64,000 nucleotides of DNA. Source: Erigeron canadensis (taxonomy: Eukaryota > Streptophyta > Magnoliopsida > Asterales > Asteraceae). A program made the translations under genes and the position numbers. Below are positions 1 through 11,296 of this stretch, one piece after another; position 1 is the first letter of the stretch, and the number at the start of each line of letters is the position of its first letter. The stretch is from contig NC_057766.1 in assembly GCF_010389155.1 (NCBI RefSeq), forward strand, positions 26,855,516 through 26,919,515, in the 5' to 3' direction. The notes under the pieces were generated by a model. It made no database searches. It was not told the DNA's origin and worked only from the letters and a program-made list of their open reading frames with translations.

Positions 1-133
1 CCAAGAAACAAATCAGCAGAAGATTGAAGTTGATTCGTTTTCCTTATTTAGAACATTTTTTCCCTTATAAATTGTAACCCGTTTATCATAGAAAATCAAT
101 ACAAAAAAAGTATTTCAATTCATTATTTTATCA
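1..133 (+). repeat. 5' LTR of the copia element (partial)
   Basis: Positions 1-133 match 4876-5008 base for base except for three substitutions. The first 72 bp of this LTR lie outside the window. It ends in TCA immediately before the primer-binding site. Confidence 0.95.
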
Positions 134-146
134 TGGCATTAGAGCC
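134..146 (+). other. Primer-binding site (initiator Met tRNA type)
   Basis: TGGCATTAGAGCC directly follows the 5' LTR. It is one or two bases from TGGTATCAGAGCC, the usual plant copia site complementary to initiator methionine tRNA. Minus-strand cDNA synthesis would begin here. Confidence 0.85.
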
Positions 147-211
147 AGGTTACTGCCTGGACTCATCATCTACACAATAAAATTCGAATCCATCATCTAA
201 CCTAAGCCACC

Positions 212-3200
212 ATGGCAGCAGAAGCCGGCAGCTCAGGCGTGGGTTCCGAATTAGCCATTCAATTAGCCGAACTCTTGCAAAATAACCAGCCACAAAATCC
301 TAAACTATCCGACAACCTGCAAATTAACCTCAAACTAAACAACCAAAATTACGCTTTATGGTCTCGAATGATCCGAGTCGCCATAGGCAGAAAATCCAAA
401 TCATTACTAAATCATTTAACCGAAGAACCACCAACAAAAGCAACAATCGAAAAATATGAAAAATGGGAACAAGAAGACCTGATCGTGTTTTCTTGGCTCA
501 TTCAGAACATTGAACCAACATTAGCCGGAAATCTCACCGAATTCTCCACATCAAAGGAGCTGTGGGATGCCCTGACAACCACATATAGCAGCGGCAAGGA
601 TAAATTGCAAACTTTCAATTTGCACGTCAAGGCAAACGAACTCAAGCAGAATGATAAATCGCTTGAAGATTTTTGATTCTCACTTCAAGGCGTATGGGGT
701 GAGATCGACCGTTTAGACCCAAATCCAATGAAATACCCTGATGATATCAAAATATATTCCAAATTAAGATCGGAACAGAAAGTGTTCCAATTTTTAAATG
801 GACTAGATCGAAAATATGAATCCGTCAAACGGGAAATACTCCGGGTCGACCCGTTTCCCACCGTCGAATCTGCTTATGCCACGGTTCGTAAGGAATCCGC
901 TCACCAACGTATTATGGGAGCAACAGTGAACGACACACAAGGTATAGCATCCGGCTTAGTCGCCGGAGATTTTTCCGGCAATAGCAGCGGTGGCGGTGGT
1001 TTTGTATCCAGGGGATTCCGCCGGAACGACGACAAGAAAAAGATGACCCAAGATGATAAATCCCATCTAAAGTGTGATGAGTGTGGCATGTCAAGACACA
1101 CAAAAGATCAATGTTTTGAGATCTTAGGGTATCCGATTGGTGGATCGGTCCGAAGAAAAGCAACAGATCGACAAAGGCCTAGAAGGATATCACCCCTACC
1201 ACCGCTACAAAACCTAATAAAGATGGTAGTAATGACCGGCGATCAACCGGTTTTGGTGGTGTTGCAGCGGCGGCCGGAGAAGGAAATAAGGAGGAGGACT
1301 TCTTGATGGTCAGAGGTAAAAGGGAAAAAGGAAACCAAATTTGGAATCCTTATTTCCCAAATGAACCGATCTCTTTCAAAAATAAAGCTTTATTACCAAA
1401 AAAGTTTTTTTTGTCTAAACCTAGTGGGCCTAAGTCAAATGGGCTTGGTAAAAAGGTGCATTTTAGTCTAAGCCCACCATCAAAAAGTGGGCAGGCCCTT
1501 AGTACTCTCGAGGATCGTAATGATTCAAACGGGCCATGGATATTTGATTGTGGGGCGACAGATACTATGACGTATGAGTTGTCTGATTTTTCAAAAGTTT
1601 CCAAACCTAGGAAAACTCATATTGAAACAGCTAATAAAAAAAATGGATGTAAAAACCGGAGGAATAATTAAAATTTCACCAGACATCAAGTTATCTAATT
1701 GTCTTTATGTTCCCTCTCCGTCACATAAACTATTATCAATAAGTCATGTGACAAGAGAACTCAATTGCTCCGTTCTTATGCATCCAACTTTTTGTATTTT
1801 ACAGGATATCAGGACGGGACGGATTATTGGGTGTGGCACTGAAAGAGAGGGACTGTACTATGTTGATGAAGTAAATTCAAGCGGGAGTGTTATGCTAGCT
1901 CATGGAACCAATGAAAAAGAAGCTTGGCTATGGCATAGAAGATTGGGGCATCCATCAGTTAGTTATTTGCATACTTTGTTTCCTAAACTTTTTCCGTTGA
2001 ATAAACCAATTTCTTGTGAAACTTGCATTTTAGCTAAAAGTCATAGACAAACCTATAAACCTAGAAATACCAGGGTTCAAGTTCCTTTCTCTTTAGTTCA
2101 TTCAGATGTGTGGGGCCCTGCCCCGATTTTTGGAGGTCAAAATTTCCAATATTATGTAATATTTGTTGATGATTGCACCCGGATGACTTGGATCTATTTT
2201 TTAAAAAATAAAGCTGAAGTTCATGATAGGTTTACTGCTTTCTATGCCATGATCCAAACCCAGTTCCAACAATCTATCAAAATTGTGAGATCAGACAATG
2301 GGGGAGAATATGTGAACTCACAAATGAATCTATTTTTTAAGTCCAAAGGGATAGTTCATCAAACCACGTACCCTCATACCCCAGAACAAAATGGTGTTGC
2401 CGAAAGGAAAAATAGACTTTTATTAGAAATGACTAGAGCCCTAATAATTGAATCATGTGTTCCAAAATCTTTTTGGCCAGAAGCTATATCTACTGCCACT
2501 TACCTTATCAACCGACTACCAACAAAAATCCTTAAAATGAAAACTCCCCTTAAAACCCTTACTGAATTTCATACCTTACCACCAGTGCTTACACTTCCAC
2601 CTAAAGTATTTGGACGTACTATTTTTGTCCATATTCCAAAATCCTATTGTGATAAACTCGATCCATGTGCTGAGAAGTGTGTTTTCGTTGGATATGGAGT
2701 CACTCAAAAGGGATATAGGTGTTATAATCCAAAAACTCGTCATATGTTCACCACCATGAATTGTGATTTTCTTGAAACTAAGTACTTCTACTCCTCGCCA
2801 CACAGTGGTCAGGGGGAGGAACAGAATGACACATTGAGTTGGCTGGAATATCCTATAGAGGATTCTCATACTTCGGTTGATTCAGAACGAAGAACAGAAG
2901 AAGAAGCTCCAGTACAGTCCCCTCAGCCTCAAAGTGTCACCGAAAATATAAGTCCGAACCTGATATCCGAGGTAAGTAATTCTTCAGATTCTTCACTTAA
3001 CATACCAGATTACTCGAATGAAATTATACAAGGAGAAGAAGAACAAGTAAGTAACGAAGTAGTTCAAGTAAGTAATGAAGCTCCAGAAGTTCCTAAACAA
3101 AGATATGTGCTTCCGGCAAGATCCACCAGAGGAATTCCTGCAAGGCATTTTTCTCTAGAGAAGTTTTCAAGAGGCTCTAAATATCCAATGGCTAATATTG

Positions 3201-4809
3201 TGAGAGGAAATCTGTCTGAAAAAGCAAAGGCATTTTCAGCAAAGTTATATTCAGGAGAAACTCCATCAAATGTAGAGCAAGCCTTGAAGTTGACAAAATG
3301 GAAGAATGCCATGGAAGTTGAAATGGAGGCACTAGAAAAAAATGAAACATGGGACAAATGCACTTTACCACAGGGAAAGAAACCGGTAGGATGCAGGTGG
3401 ATCTATACAATCAAATTTAAGCCAGATGGTACTGTTGAACGATATAAAGCTCGATTGGTTGCAAAGGGATACACCCAGACATATGGTATTGACTATTCTG
3501 AAACATTCTCCCCGGTTGCAAAGCTAGACACTATAAGAGTTTTGTTCTCTGTAGCAGCAAATCAAGGTTGGCCTCTTCATCAGTTTGATGTTAAAAATGC
3601 CTTCTTACATGGAGAATTAGAAGAAGAAGTGTATATGGATCCTCCACCTGGTTTCTCAAATGATTTTAAACCTGGAGAAGTCTGTAAGCTAAAGAAGTCG
3701 TTGTATGGACTAAAGCAGACACCGAGAGCATGGTTTGGGAGGTTCACACTAGCCATGAAAAAATATGGATACAAACAAAGTAATGCTGACCACACTTTGT
3801 TCCTCAGTCAAAAAGGAGATAGAATAACGTGTCTAATAATTTATGTCGATGACATGATTATTACTGGGAATGATGAAAGTGAGATAAAGAAATTGAGACA
3901 AAACTTGTGTGCAGAATTTGAAATGAAAGAGTTAGGGAATCTAAAGTATTTCTTAGGAATTGAAGTGTTAAGGTCACAACAAGGGATCTTTATTTGTCAG
4001 AGGAAATATGTACTGGATTTCTTAGCAGAAATGGGAATGATTGATTGTAAACCAGCAGACATACCAATGGTTATGAATCAGAAGTTGTTCATGAAAATAG
4101 ATGCCAAACCTGCTGATAAAAATAGATATCAACGAATGGTAGGAAAGCTGATTTATCTGGCTCACAATCGTCTAGATATAACATACGCAGTTGGAGTAGT
4201 AAGCCAGTTTATGCACCAGCCTCAAGAAGAACACATGGATGCAGTTTTAAGAATTATCAAATATCTAAAAGGAACTACTGGTCATGGAGTTTTGTTTAAA
4301 GCAAATGGTCATCTTGATATTCAAATATATACAGATGCTGACTAGGCTGGAGATAAGGGGAACAGAAGATCAACCTCAGGATATTTCTCTCTGGTAGGAG
4401 GTAATCTGGTCACATGGAGAAGTAAAAAGCAAAAGGTTGTTTCTCTTTCAAGTGCAGAAGCTGAATTTTGAGGTATAGCTAAAGGTTTAGCAGAAGCATT
4501 GTGGCTGAAAAAACTTGTGACTGAATTGGGGTTTAATCCAAAAAAGGGCATCCAAATTTTAAGTGATAACGAAGCAGCAATTCAGATCTCAGAAAATCCA
4601 GTGCAACATGATAGGACTAAACATGTGGAGGTTGACTGACATTTCATTAAAGAAAAACTTGAAAATGGAATTATTAAGTTACCATTTGTAAAGTCTGAAG
4701 ATCAACTAGCAGGTATCCTGACTAAGGCTGTAGGAACAAATACTTTCAACAATGTCTGAGCAAGTTGAATTTTGGTGATCCTACTATTCAACTTGAGGGG
4801 GAGTGTTAG
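212..4809 (+). pseudogene. Copia gag-pol polyprotein, degenerate
   Basis: Gag (from the ATG at 212) has the copia capsid region and a zinc knuckle of form CX2CX4HX4C near 1074-1115. The protease motif has DCGAT in place of the usual DSGAT (about 1546). Integrase shows the HHCC finger (about 1936-2027) and the catalytic D, D, E in SDVWG, SDNGGEY and EQNGVAERKN. Reverse transcriptase has YVDDM (about 3841). RNase H follows from about 4320. Visible lesions are: in-frame TGA at 674, a frameshift near 1133, TAG at 1180, a frameshift in the A-run near 1635, TAG at 4343, TGA at 4469 and 4637, and a frameshift near 4755. No functional polyprotein can be made. Most pol domains are nonetheless readable in one 923-codon stretch (1574-4345), as expected for a recent insertion. 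Confidence 0.93.
4794..4803 (+). other. Polypurine tract
   Basis: A purine run, TGAGGGGGAG, abuts the TG of the 3' LTR, which is the usual priming site for plus-strand cDNA. Confidence 0.85.
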
Positions 4810-5008
4810 AAAGAAGATTTCAAGATCAGAGCATTGTCATTATTTCCGTCAATAGATACCGACTTGGACAACACTCCAAGAAATAAATCAGCAGAAGATT
4901 GAAGGTGATTCGTTTTCCTTATTTAGAGCATTTTTTCCCTTATAAATTGTAACCCGTTTATCATAGAAAATCAATACAAAAAAAGTATTTCAATTCATTA
5001 TTTTATCA
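4804..5008 (+). repeat. 3' LTR of the copia element (205 bp)
   Basis: It begins TGTTAG and ends TCA, so it has TG...CA ends. A TATA-like CTTATAAATTG lies near 4939. The right edge joins CAD exon sequence with no gap, so LTR-driven transcripts could read into the CAD remnant (inference). Confidence 0.93.
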
Positions 5009-5258
5009 TTAGATACTTTGGACTAGACAAGCCCGGTACAAAATTGGGTGTGGTTGGTCTAGGTGGGCTTGGTCATGTTGCTGTGAAGATGGCCAAGGCT
5101 TTTGGTGCACAATTGACTGTTTTTAGTACCTCCCCTGCTAAGAAAGAGGAAGCGATTAAAGGACTTAAAGCCGACCATTTCATCAACAGCAAAGATCCAG
5201 AACAGATGAAGGTGAACCTCATTGTTTCGATTTTAGTTTTCTGTGGGTAAATGATTTA

Positions 5259-5652
5259 GGGTGCGTTTAGCTCAAGAAAAATGTTTTCTAGTTTTTCATT
5301 TCCAATTTTATAGAAAATGAAAAGGGTTTTTCATTTCTAGAAACACCTTTGAAAATTTTGAAAATGAGTTCAAAATAAAAGATGCATTTTCATTTTGAAA
5401 ACATGGTCAAGTTCACTTTATTTGTTTTTGTTTTCTATTTCTCAATCTTATTAACTTGGAAAACAGAAAATAGAAAACGGAAAACAAAAAAAAATAGTTT
5501 TCTAATTTTAGTTCAAAAGGTGGAAACAAGGATTTTTGTTTTCTTGGAAGTTGTTTTACGAAAATGAAATTTGAACGCGTTTTCTATTTTTCTTGTTTTC
5601 TTGGAAAATAAAAATGGAAAACAAGGAGTGTTTTCTCGAATTAAACGCGTCC
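5259..5652. mobile_element. Tourist-like MITE in intron 3 of the CAD pseudogene
   Basis: About 394 bp with inverted ends: left GGGTGCGTTTAGCTCAAG, right (reverse complement) GGACGCGTTTAATTCGAG. It is flanked by TTA on both sides (5256-5258, 5653-5655), the 3-bp duplication typical of PIF/Harbinger MITEs. The interior is rich in long TTTTC/GAAAA stretches and has no ORF of interest. A second family member lies at 28090-28419. Confidence 0.8.
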
Positions 5653-5734
5653 TTAAACTTTTTGGGATAGATTTTGATTTTTGGTTTTTTAATGTCAATT
5701 TTAAGGTATGTGTTTGTAGTTAATTTTTCCAAAG

Positions 5735-5835
5735 TCAGTAATTAAACGCCAATGCCCAGATTTGAACCAGGCAAAGCCTTCCACCTCCACCCCTTTTTGC
5801 GCAACTAGCGCATGAGTTCATTGGCGAGATATATT
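5735..5835 (-). mobile_element. tRNA-derived SINE-like fragment
   Basis: Read on the minus strand, GGTTCAAATCT resembles a Pol III B box and GCGCTAGTTGCG lies where an A box would be. The fragment also resembles the one at 29990-30085. No tail or target duplication was found, so this is a weak call. Confidence 0.4.
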
Positions 5836-6319
5836 TTGAATTTTACTTTGGGTTTTATTGTACTATGTTAATAGGCTGCTACGGGCACACTTGATAGGAT
5901 AATCGATACTGTCTCTGGAAATCACCCCATTGGGCCGTTGCTTAGTGCACTCACATCTCATGGAAAACTTGTTCTTGTTGGTTTACCTGAGAAGCCAATT
6001 GAAATAGGTGCATTTTCTTTGGTTATGGGTAAGGATTTTGACTCCTTAATTGATTCAATGTAACGTTTAGCTTTAGCATTTTCGATATTTATGAAATGAG
6101 CTAAATCATATTGCAGGGAGGAAGCTTATTGTTGGTAGTAACATTGGAGGGATTAAAGAGACACAAGGGATGCTTGATTTTGCAGCAAAACATGGCATAA
6201 CTGCTGATGTAGAGATAATACCAATAGACTACGTGAACACGGCCATGGAGCGTCTGTTGAAATCTGATGTAAGGTACCGATTTGTCATTGATGTCGCCAA
6301 TTTGATCAAGACTGAATAG

Positions 6320-6760
6320 TGTGGTTCTCTATTGATGAATGCCCTCTTCTCTTAATTGTGACAATTGTTGTAATAAAGGAGTAAGGTATGAGATTTAGGC
6401 TTGATGCCATTAATTGTTTTTTTTCCGTCATAAATGTTGTTTCTTAGGAAGATTTGAAATTCTACAAATACAATGTAAGCTAACATAAGTCCTGTATTTG
6501 TGTATAACCTGAACAAACAAAGATTTAAAACTGTGGCTGGAGTGTCAAAATTAGACCCTCCATGGAGAGACTAGATCAGAATAATTGAAAAAAAAATGGA
6601 GATCAAATATGTGTCCAGAAAACTGCAATCATGAATGCCAATAGTTCATCAAATTATCATGAACCACCGTAAGGGTAGTGATTGAAAATATATTACCCAT
6701 TATTGATGACGGGTAAGACTGTCTTCAACACTCATTACGAAACAACCGTGATCACCCTTT
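6320..6760. other. Intergenic, 3' flank of the CAD remnant
   Basis: AT-rich sequence with the probable 3' UTR of the CAD remnant (AATAAAGGA near 6373). Nothing else was recognised. Confidence 0.5.
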
Positions 6761-6768
6761 CGTGTCGG

Positions 6769-7459
6769 CAGGGACGGCGCCAGCGTGGGGGCAATGGGGT
6801 AAGCTGCCCCACTTTAATTTTAGTACAATGTAAATTTTCAAAATTTAAATTGTATATTTATAAGCTTTTAAAAAAGTAAAAAAATAAGTATGTTACCTAC
6901 GTTGTCTTAAGCTTATTCTTTGAAAGTCATTGGTAATCGAAACATTAATTTTGAGATAGATCTCTTTAAAGGGAAAAATAAAAAACTTGAGTTGTTTTGA
7001 TTTTTAAGAGAAAGAATGAAGAAAAGTTTAAGAAAAAATTTCTTTATTTGGGTATATAATGTGTAGTAAATCGTGTAACTGTTTGTGAAAAAATTATTTT
7101 CTTTCAAATTATTATATATATTTATCACAAAAACCAATTAAAATAATCATAATAGTTATATAGGAAAATATATATACAAGTTAATAATTTCCTAAAAGTA
7201 TGGGTTTCCTGCATTATCTCATTCAATACGTTTTCATTTAACAAGACTTTGTCCGACACTTGTGGTCACCATTTATTAAAAAACTACTTTTTTTTAAAAT
7301 ATGAGTGTTATACCTGGTGTGGAGGACAAATTCTTTTGAGGATCCAATTTCTATTTTTGAGCTAGGGCCCAATTTTTGCATTGTCGGATACGACTTTTAA
7401 TAGTATGACAAAAAACTTTATAATTGCCCCACACAAAAAATTTCCTGGCTCCGTCTCTG
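6769..7459. mobile_element. Non-autonomous hAT transposon with 8-bp TSD
   Basis: A 691-bp element with ends CAGGGACGGCGCCAG and CTGGCTCCGTCTCTG, which are inverted repeats with two mismatches. It is bounded by a perfect 8-bp direct repeat CGTGTCGG (6761-6768 and 7460-7467). The 8-bp duplication and CAGGG...CTCTG ends are diagnostic of hAT. The AT-rich interior encodes no transposase, so mobility would depend on an element elsewhere. Confidence 0.92.
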
Positions 7460-7564
7460 CGTGTCGGGGCTTCGTCGTGAAAGACGACACGAAAGACTCA
7501 AAATGAATGAGTTAGCTTCAATTGTCCGAGATGAAAGGTTTTTGCCTCCATTAAACAGCTATAA

Positions 7565-7964
7565 GGGAATATTTGGTAGGATGAAATGGAAACGATAGGA
7601 AAAGAAATGAAATTAACTTCTCTTGTTTGGTTGCATCAAACAATGAGGTAGGAGTAGGAAACAATTCCATTCTCATCATTCATGTGAGGAATGATGAGAA
7701 TGAAATCAAGTTACAATTTTTATTTTATTTTTTCACATTGATTTTTATTCTAATTTATTTTAGTTATTTATATTATTATAGAATAATTGTATTTTGTTAA
7801 ATTATTTTGTTCATATTAATTTGTTTAGTTTTTGTATTTTTTTATATTTATTCTCTGTTTGTACCAATGAAATCTTTATCTTTCCAAATACTTATTCTCT
7901 TTTCTAGAATTTCTATTCTTCACTGCATTTTCATTCTCTTTGATTTCCTCCTACCAAACACCCC
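7565..7964. mobile_element. Tourist-like (PIF/Harbinger) MITE with TAA TSD
   Basis: A 400-bp element whose inverted ends share TTTGGTAGGA (left GGGAATATTTGGTAGGA, right as reverse complement GGGGTGTTTGGTAGGA). TAA is duplicated at 7562-7564 and 7965-7967. No coding capacity. Confidence 0.85.
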
Positions 7965-7969
7965 TAAGT

Positions 7970-9015
7970 GTAAAAAGTTTACATTTTATAACGTTTTGAA
8001 ATGGGGCGACGATGGTGAAAAATAAAGATATTGTTATCAGAATACCTGCAAATGGTTGACGGGTGGAAGAAGCACATCAATGCCAAGATTCACTATGGTA
8101 CCCACCTTCATTGTTTTGTATGTGCGGAAAGAAAGATGGATGATTGTGTGTGAGGCCTGTGCCAACCTGATAATTAATTGACTACTTCTTAGTCACATTA
8201 ACGCCATGTATTTCTTTCTCGTTTCCTCGACTCATGACACACTATTGCTGTAAATTTTCATGATTTTTAACAAACAATATAAATTTTTTTTTATTTCTCA
8301 CCTCTTTCTCAAATTTTCATTATTTTTTAAATATAAATCCAAAACTTTTTTATTTGTTGAAAGTGTCATTGGCCCAACCTCGTCCCCACACCCTCATCAA
8401 CACCGCTTCTTCCTAGGGACGAGATGAAGATCTCTTTGTGCCAACCGCGTCTTTCCATGACACGATGATGATGAGCAGAGGAAACGCCGACTTGGGGGAA
8501 ATAAAATTGATGATGGATTGAGAAATTAAACGGAGTTGGACTTGGTCATACGTCGGCTGTTTTGGGAGAAATAGAAATGGTGATGGGTTGACAATGAAAA
8601 GTTTATGTTATTTAAGTGTAAGAGGTTAAAATATTAAAATTGAGTCTCAATGTAAAAAGACTAGAGAAACTTTAGCTTTTTTTTCAAATAAAAATTAGAA
8701 CTAGTTGCATCCAAACAAACTTTTAACACGTACACTAGGAGCTTATTGTTTAAAATAAAAGCTAAAGCTCCCGAAAAGTTCTTGCCAAACATGTCATTTG
8801 AGTAGCATTTCACAAATTTTAGTTTGAATGAAGCTTAAAATTTTTAAAAGTTACACAAATATTTCTTAAAGTTACAGCTATAGTTATCATACCAAACATT
8901 AAAAACTATAGCTTTACTTAACAGAGCAACTACAAACTACAACTACTGGTTACAGCTATTATTGACAAACATACTCCAAATCTATGCAAGATTATTAGAA
9001 TCCATTATCAATATT
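7970..9015. other. Gene-free AT-rich stretch
   Basis: No gene recognised. 8700-8960 contains short complementary motifs (for example AGCTTTTATT and AACTATAGCT repeats) that suggest an eroded MITE, without clear ends. Confidence 0.4.
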
Positions 9016-9228
9016 TCAATATTATATTATAAAGCAAATAGTTTTTTTTTTGTTAAATTTCAACATTTCATCAAAACCAAATTACATCATTAACCTACAC
9101 TACTCGCCGCAGCCGCCTTTACCACCACCACGCACCACCAGCACCCGTCGCCGCCACCATTACATCGACACCACCGTCTCCACTTACACCACTGCCGCTA
9201 TCACCACATTGCACGGGTACCATTTTAG
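9016..9228 (+). mobile_element. Short non-autonomous Helitron (family 1)
   Basis: The 5' end TCAATATTATATTATAAAGC is a degraded TCTATACTA... start, and the 3' end is CATTGCACGGGTACCATTTTAG followed by T. The interior carries the CCACCACC-rich block common to the family (see 38724, 56172, 58961). The insert lies between A and T as Helitrons do. The long open frame over it is a by-product of the CCA repeats. Confidence 0.65.
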
Positions 9229-9366
9229 TCTATGTAATACGACGAGTGTGAAAATGAATAATATTTATTGTGCTGTCCGTCGATTAGCTGACTGGGTGGA
9301 GTGGTGGACCAGTTTCCTTTTTTGTAATTGTCATTTCCAAATACGTGTATCACGACTCACGAGTAA

Positions 9367-11270
9367 GGGGGAGAGGAGTCATGCTTCCCAAAATTTTATC
9401 CCTCCCAAATCCCACCAATCAAATACCCCCAACTCAATTTTCCTTTTCAACCCTCCCAACCATCCCTCCCAACCATTTTTAATGGCATTCATGACTTTCT
9501 CAACCTTCCCAAATTTTTTTTTCTTTTTCATTTAATTTAATCAAACTTCTTCTTTTTTAATAAAAACTTAAATATTTCATTAAAATTAAACTAAACATTA
9601 CATAAACATGAATTAAAAAGTACATAACAACATAAACCGAAATTAAAATTCTACATGATAATGAAGACAACTAAATCAAACTCGCAATTGATGGTGGCTG
9701 CATCGCTAGATCATCAAGGTATGATAAGTCTAAAGCCGATACATGCGCCGTGAGATCATACCGGAGCCGATGATGCACGTCCTCGTCCTGTAACTCCCGG
9801 TTTGCTTTCGGGTTATTAACTCTTGGCACCGGTGGATCCATAATATGAACCGGTGATATTGCCCGCCCATTGTCTTTGATGATCATGTTGTGTAGTATAG
9901 TACACGCAACGACGACTTTTTTGATCTTCTCCTTTGTCCATAGCCGGATGGGACGGTCCAAAATCTTCCATTTTCCCTTGAGAACACCAAACGCCCGCTC
10001 AACATCCTTTCTTGCAGCCTCTTATAGTCTTTTAATTTTATTTTCATCTTGTTCCACTGGATGAGGATAAGCTTTAACAAACGCAGCCCACCTAGGATAG
10101 ATTCCATCGGTAAGGTAGTACCCGCGCTTGTAATCATGTCCATTTACGCAAAATGAACTGTCTGGCGCAGATCCATTACACTCGTTTTGAAACAACGGTG
10201 ACTGCTGCAAAACGTTGACATCGTTGTTCGATCCAGCAGGACCGAAAAACGAATGCCAAATCCACAAGTCTCAGGAAGCAACACATTTAATCATAATAGG
10301 TGGTACCTTGAGATCACCCCTCGTGTATTGCCCTTTTAAGTGTCTAGGGCACATCCTCCATTCGATGTGTGTGCAATCAAGACTACCAAGCATTCCTGGA
10401 ATGTGGTGTCTTTCTTCATGAGCTTGTGTGATGAGAGCAACGTCATGAGATGTCGGCCTACGTAAGAACTCCTTTTGATATAAATTGACGACCGCATCAC
10501 AAAAGTACTCCATGCTCTCGCGTCCCGTTCTGGCAGCCATACATAAATACTCGTCATATGCGTTGGAAGGTTCACCCGTAGACAGTTGCTTGATCGCCGA
10601 TGTGCACTTTTGAAGAGCGGTGCAACTTTTTTACCTCGTGCGTCGTACCCCTCTTGAAAGTAACTAAAGTTAGCTTCAATATCACCAACAATCTTCAAAA
10701 ATAACCTCTTGCTGATGCGAAAACGATGACGAAAAAATGGTTCGTCAAACTTTGAGTCTTCAACGAAGTAGTCACGCATTAGTATCGCGTGAGCTTCTTC
10801 TCGGTCTCGATCGATATACCTACGAGTGTCAGAAGAGGTGCCAGTATCTTCAAGCTCGGCGTACACTTGATTAAAAAACTAAAAAGTACTCCCCGTAGAC
10901 GAATCATCTAACTCCGATGGAACACAAAATGAAGAAGATGAGGAAAAGGAATCCATTTTTTAGTAATGTGGTGTTTTTTTTTGTGAAAGTGTGAAGATAT
11001 GTTTTTGTTTGGTGATTTTTTTGGTTAAAAATGAAGTGTATTTATAGATAAAGAGGTAGGTAACTTTTTTTTTTTAATTTGGGTTCAAACGGTCAAAAAG
11101 TGGGCTGGACCCCACCTGCCACGCTCCCCTCCAACGGTCGAAACCTCCATGCCTCCGTTGGCTTTTATCCCGCTCACCTCCAACCCGCCTGCATGCCGCT
11201 GGGATGGCGGCGGTGTTCCCTCGGCGGCATGCCTAACCCGCCATCAGCCCGCCAGCCACTCCACTCCCCT
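9367..11270 (-). mobile_element. PIF/Harbinger transposon, complete with TIRs and TAA TSD
   Basis: A 1904-bp element. The left end GGGGGAGAGGAGT and the reverse complement of the right end AGGGGAGTGGAGT match at 11 of 13 positions. TAA is duplicated at 9364-9366 and 11271-11273. It contains one transposase pseudogene on the minus strand. The second, Myb-like ORF usual in autonomous plant Harbingers is absent, and the length leaves little room for it. Confidence 0.85.
9671..10956 (-). pseudogene. Harbinger-type DDE transposase (nuclease) pseudogene
   Basis: Reading on the minus strand starts at the ATG at 10956 (MDSFSSSSSFCVPSELDDSS) and ends at 9671. The plant PIF/Harbinger nuclease landmarks are present: SLDCTH (first catalytic Asp), [12 protein letters not shown] (second Asp) and ARKDVERAFGVLKGKW (catalytic Glu). 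The N-terminal part has DYFVEDSKFDEPFFRHRFRI, usual for this family. Lesions: in-frame TAG near 10879, a one-base frameshift in an A-run near 10630, TGA near 10269 and TAA near 10022. The TAG and TAA both fit CAG/CAA to TAG/TAA changes. The protein would be about 425 residues if intact, a normal family length. It is inactive now but all catalytic residues are recognisable. Confidence 0.92.
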
Positions 11271-11296
11271 TAATATTCGAAAACCACATGAAGAAT

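Larger units (their letters stand above)
1..5008 (+). mobile_element. Ty1/copia LTR retrotransposon, left end cut by window
   Basis: A nearly complete copia element runs left to right as partial 5' LTR (1-133), primer-binding site (134-146), gag-pol (212-4809), polypurine tract (4794-4803) and 3' LTR (4804-5008). The domain order protease, integrase, reverse transcriptase, RNase H defines Ty1/copia. The element lies inside exon 3 of a CAD-family gene: the base after the 3' LTR continues that exon (TTAGATACTTTGG, also found at 19001 in the intact paralog). A 5-bp target duplication TTAGA is predicted just left of the missing LTR part. Over the shared 133 bp the LTRs differ at three sites, so the insertion is young. 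Several stop codons and frameshifts make this copy non-autonomous. Confidence 0.96.
5009..6319 (+). pseudogene. CAD/mannitol dehydrogenase-like gene, 3' half, disrupted by copia
   Basis: This is the 3' part of a medium-chain Zn-dependent alcohol dehydrogenase of the CAD family. Exon remnants are 5009-5211 (rest of exon 3), 5875-6028 (exon 4) and 6117-6319 (exon 5, stop TAG at 6317). All splice sites are GT-AG and in the same phases as the two intact paralogs. The NADP-binding GLGGLGH is at the start, followed by the [10 protein letters not shown] segment, and the C-terminus reads [15 protein letters not shown] see no stop or frameshift in these 560 coding bases. The only visible lesion is the retrotransposon, which splits the Leu codon equivalent to residue 175 of the copy at 16977. 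Exons 1, 2 and the first part of exon 3 should lie left of the window. Intron 3 (5212-5874) has gained a MITE and a SINE-like fragment. Confidence 0.93.

Noticed and set aside
9050..9535. 161-codon open frame, Thr/Pro/His-rich
   Set aside because: It covers the CCA-rich Helitron and the left end of the Harbinger element; no domain and low-complexity composition.
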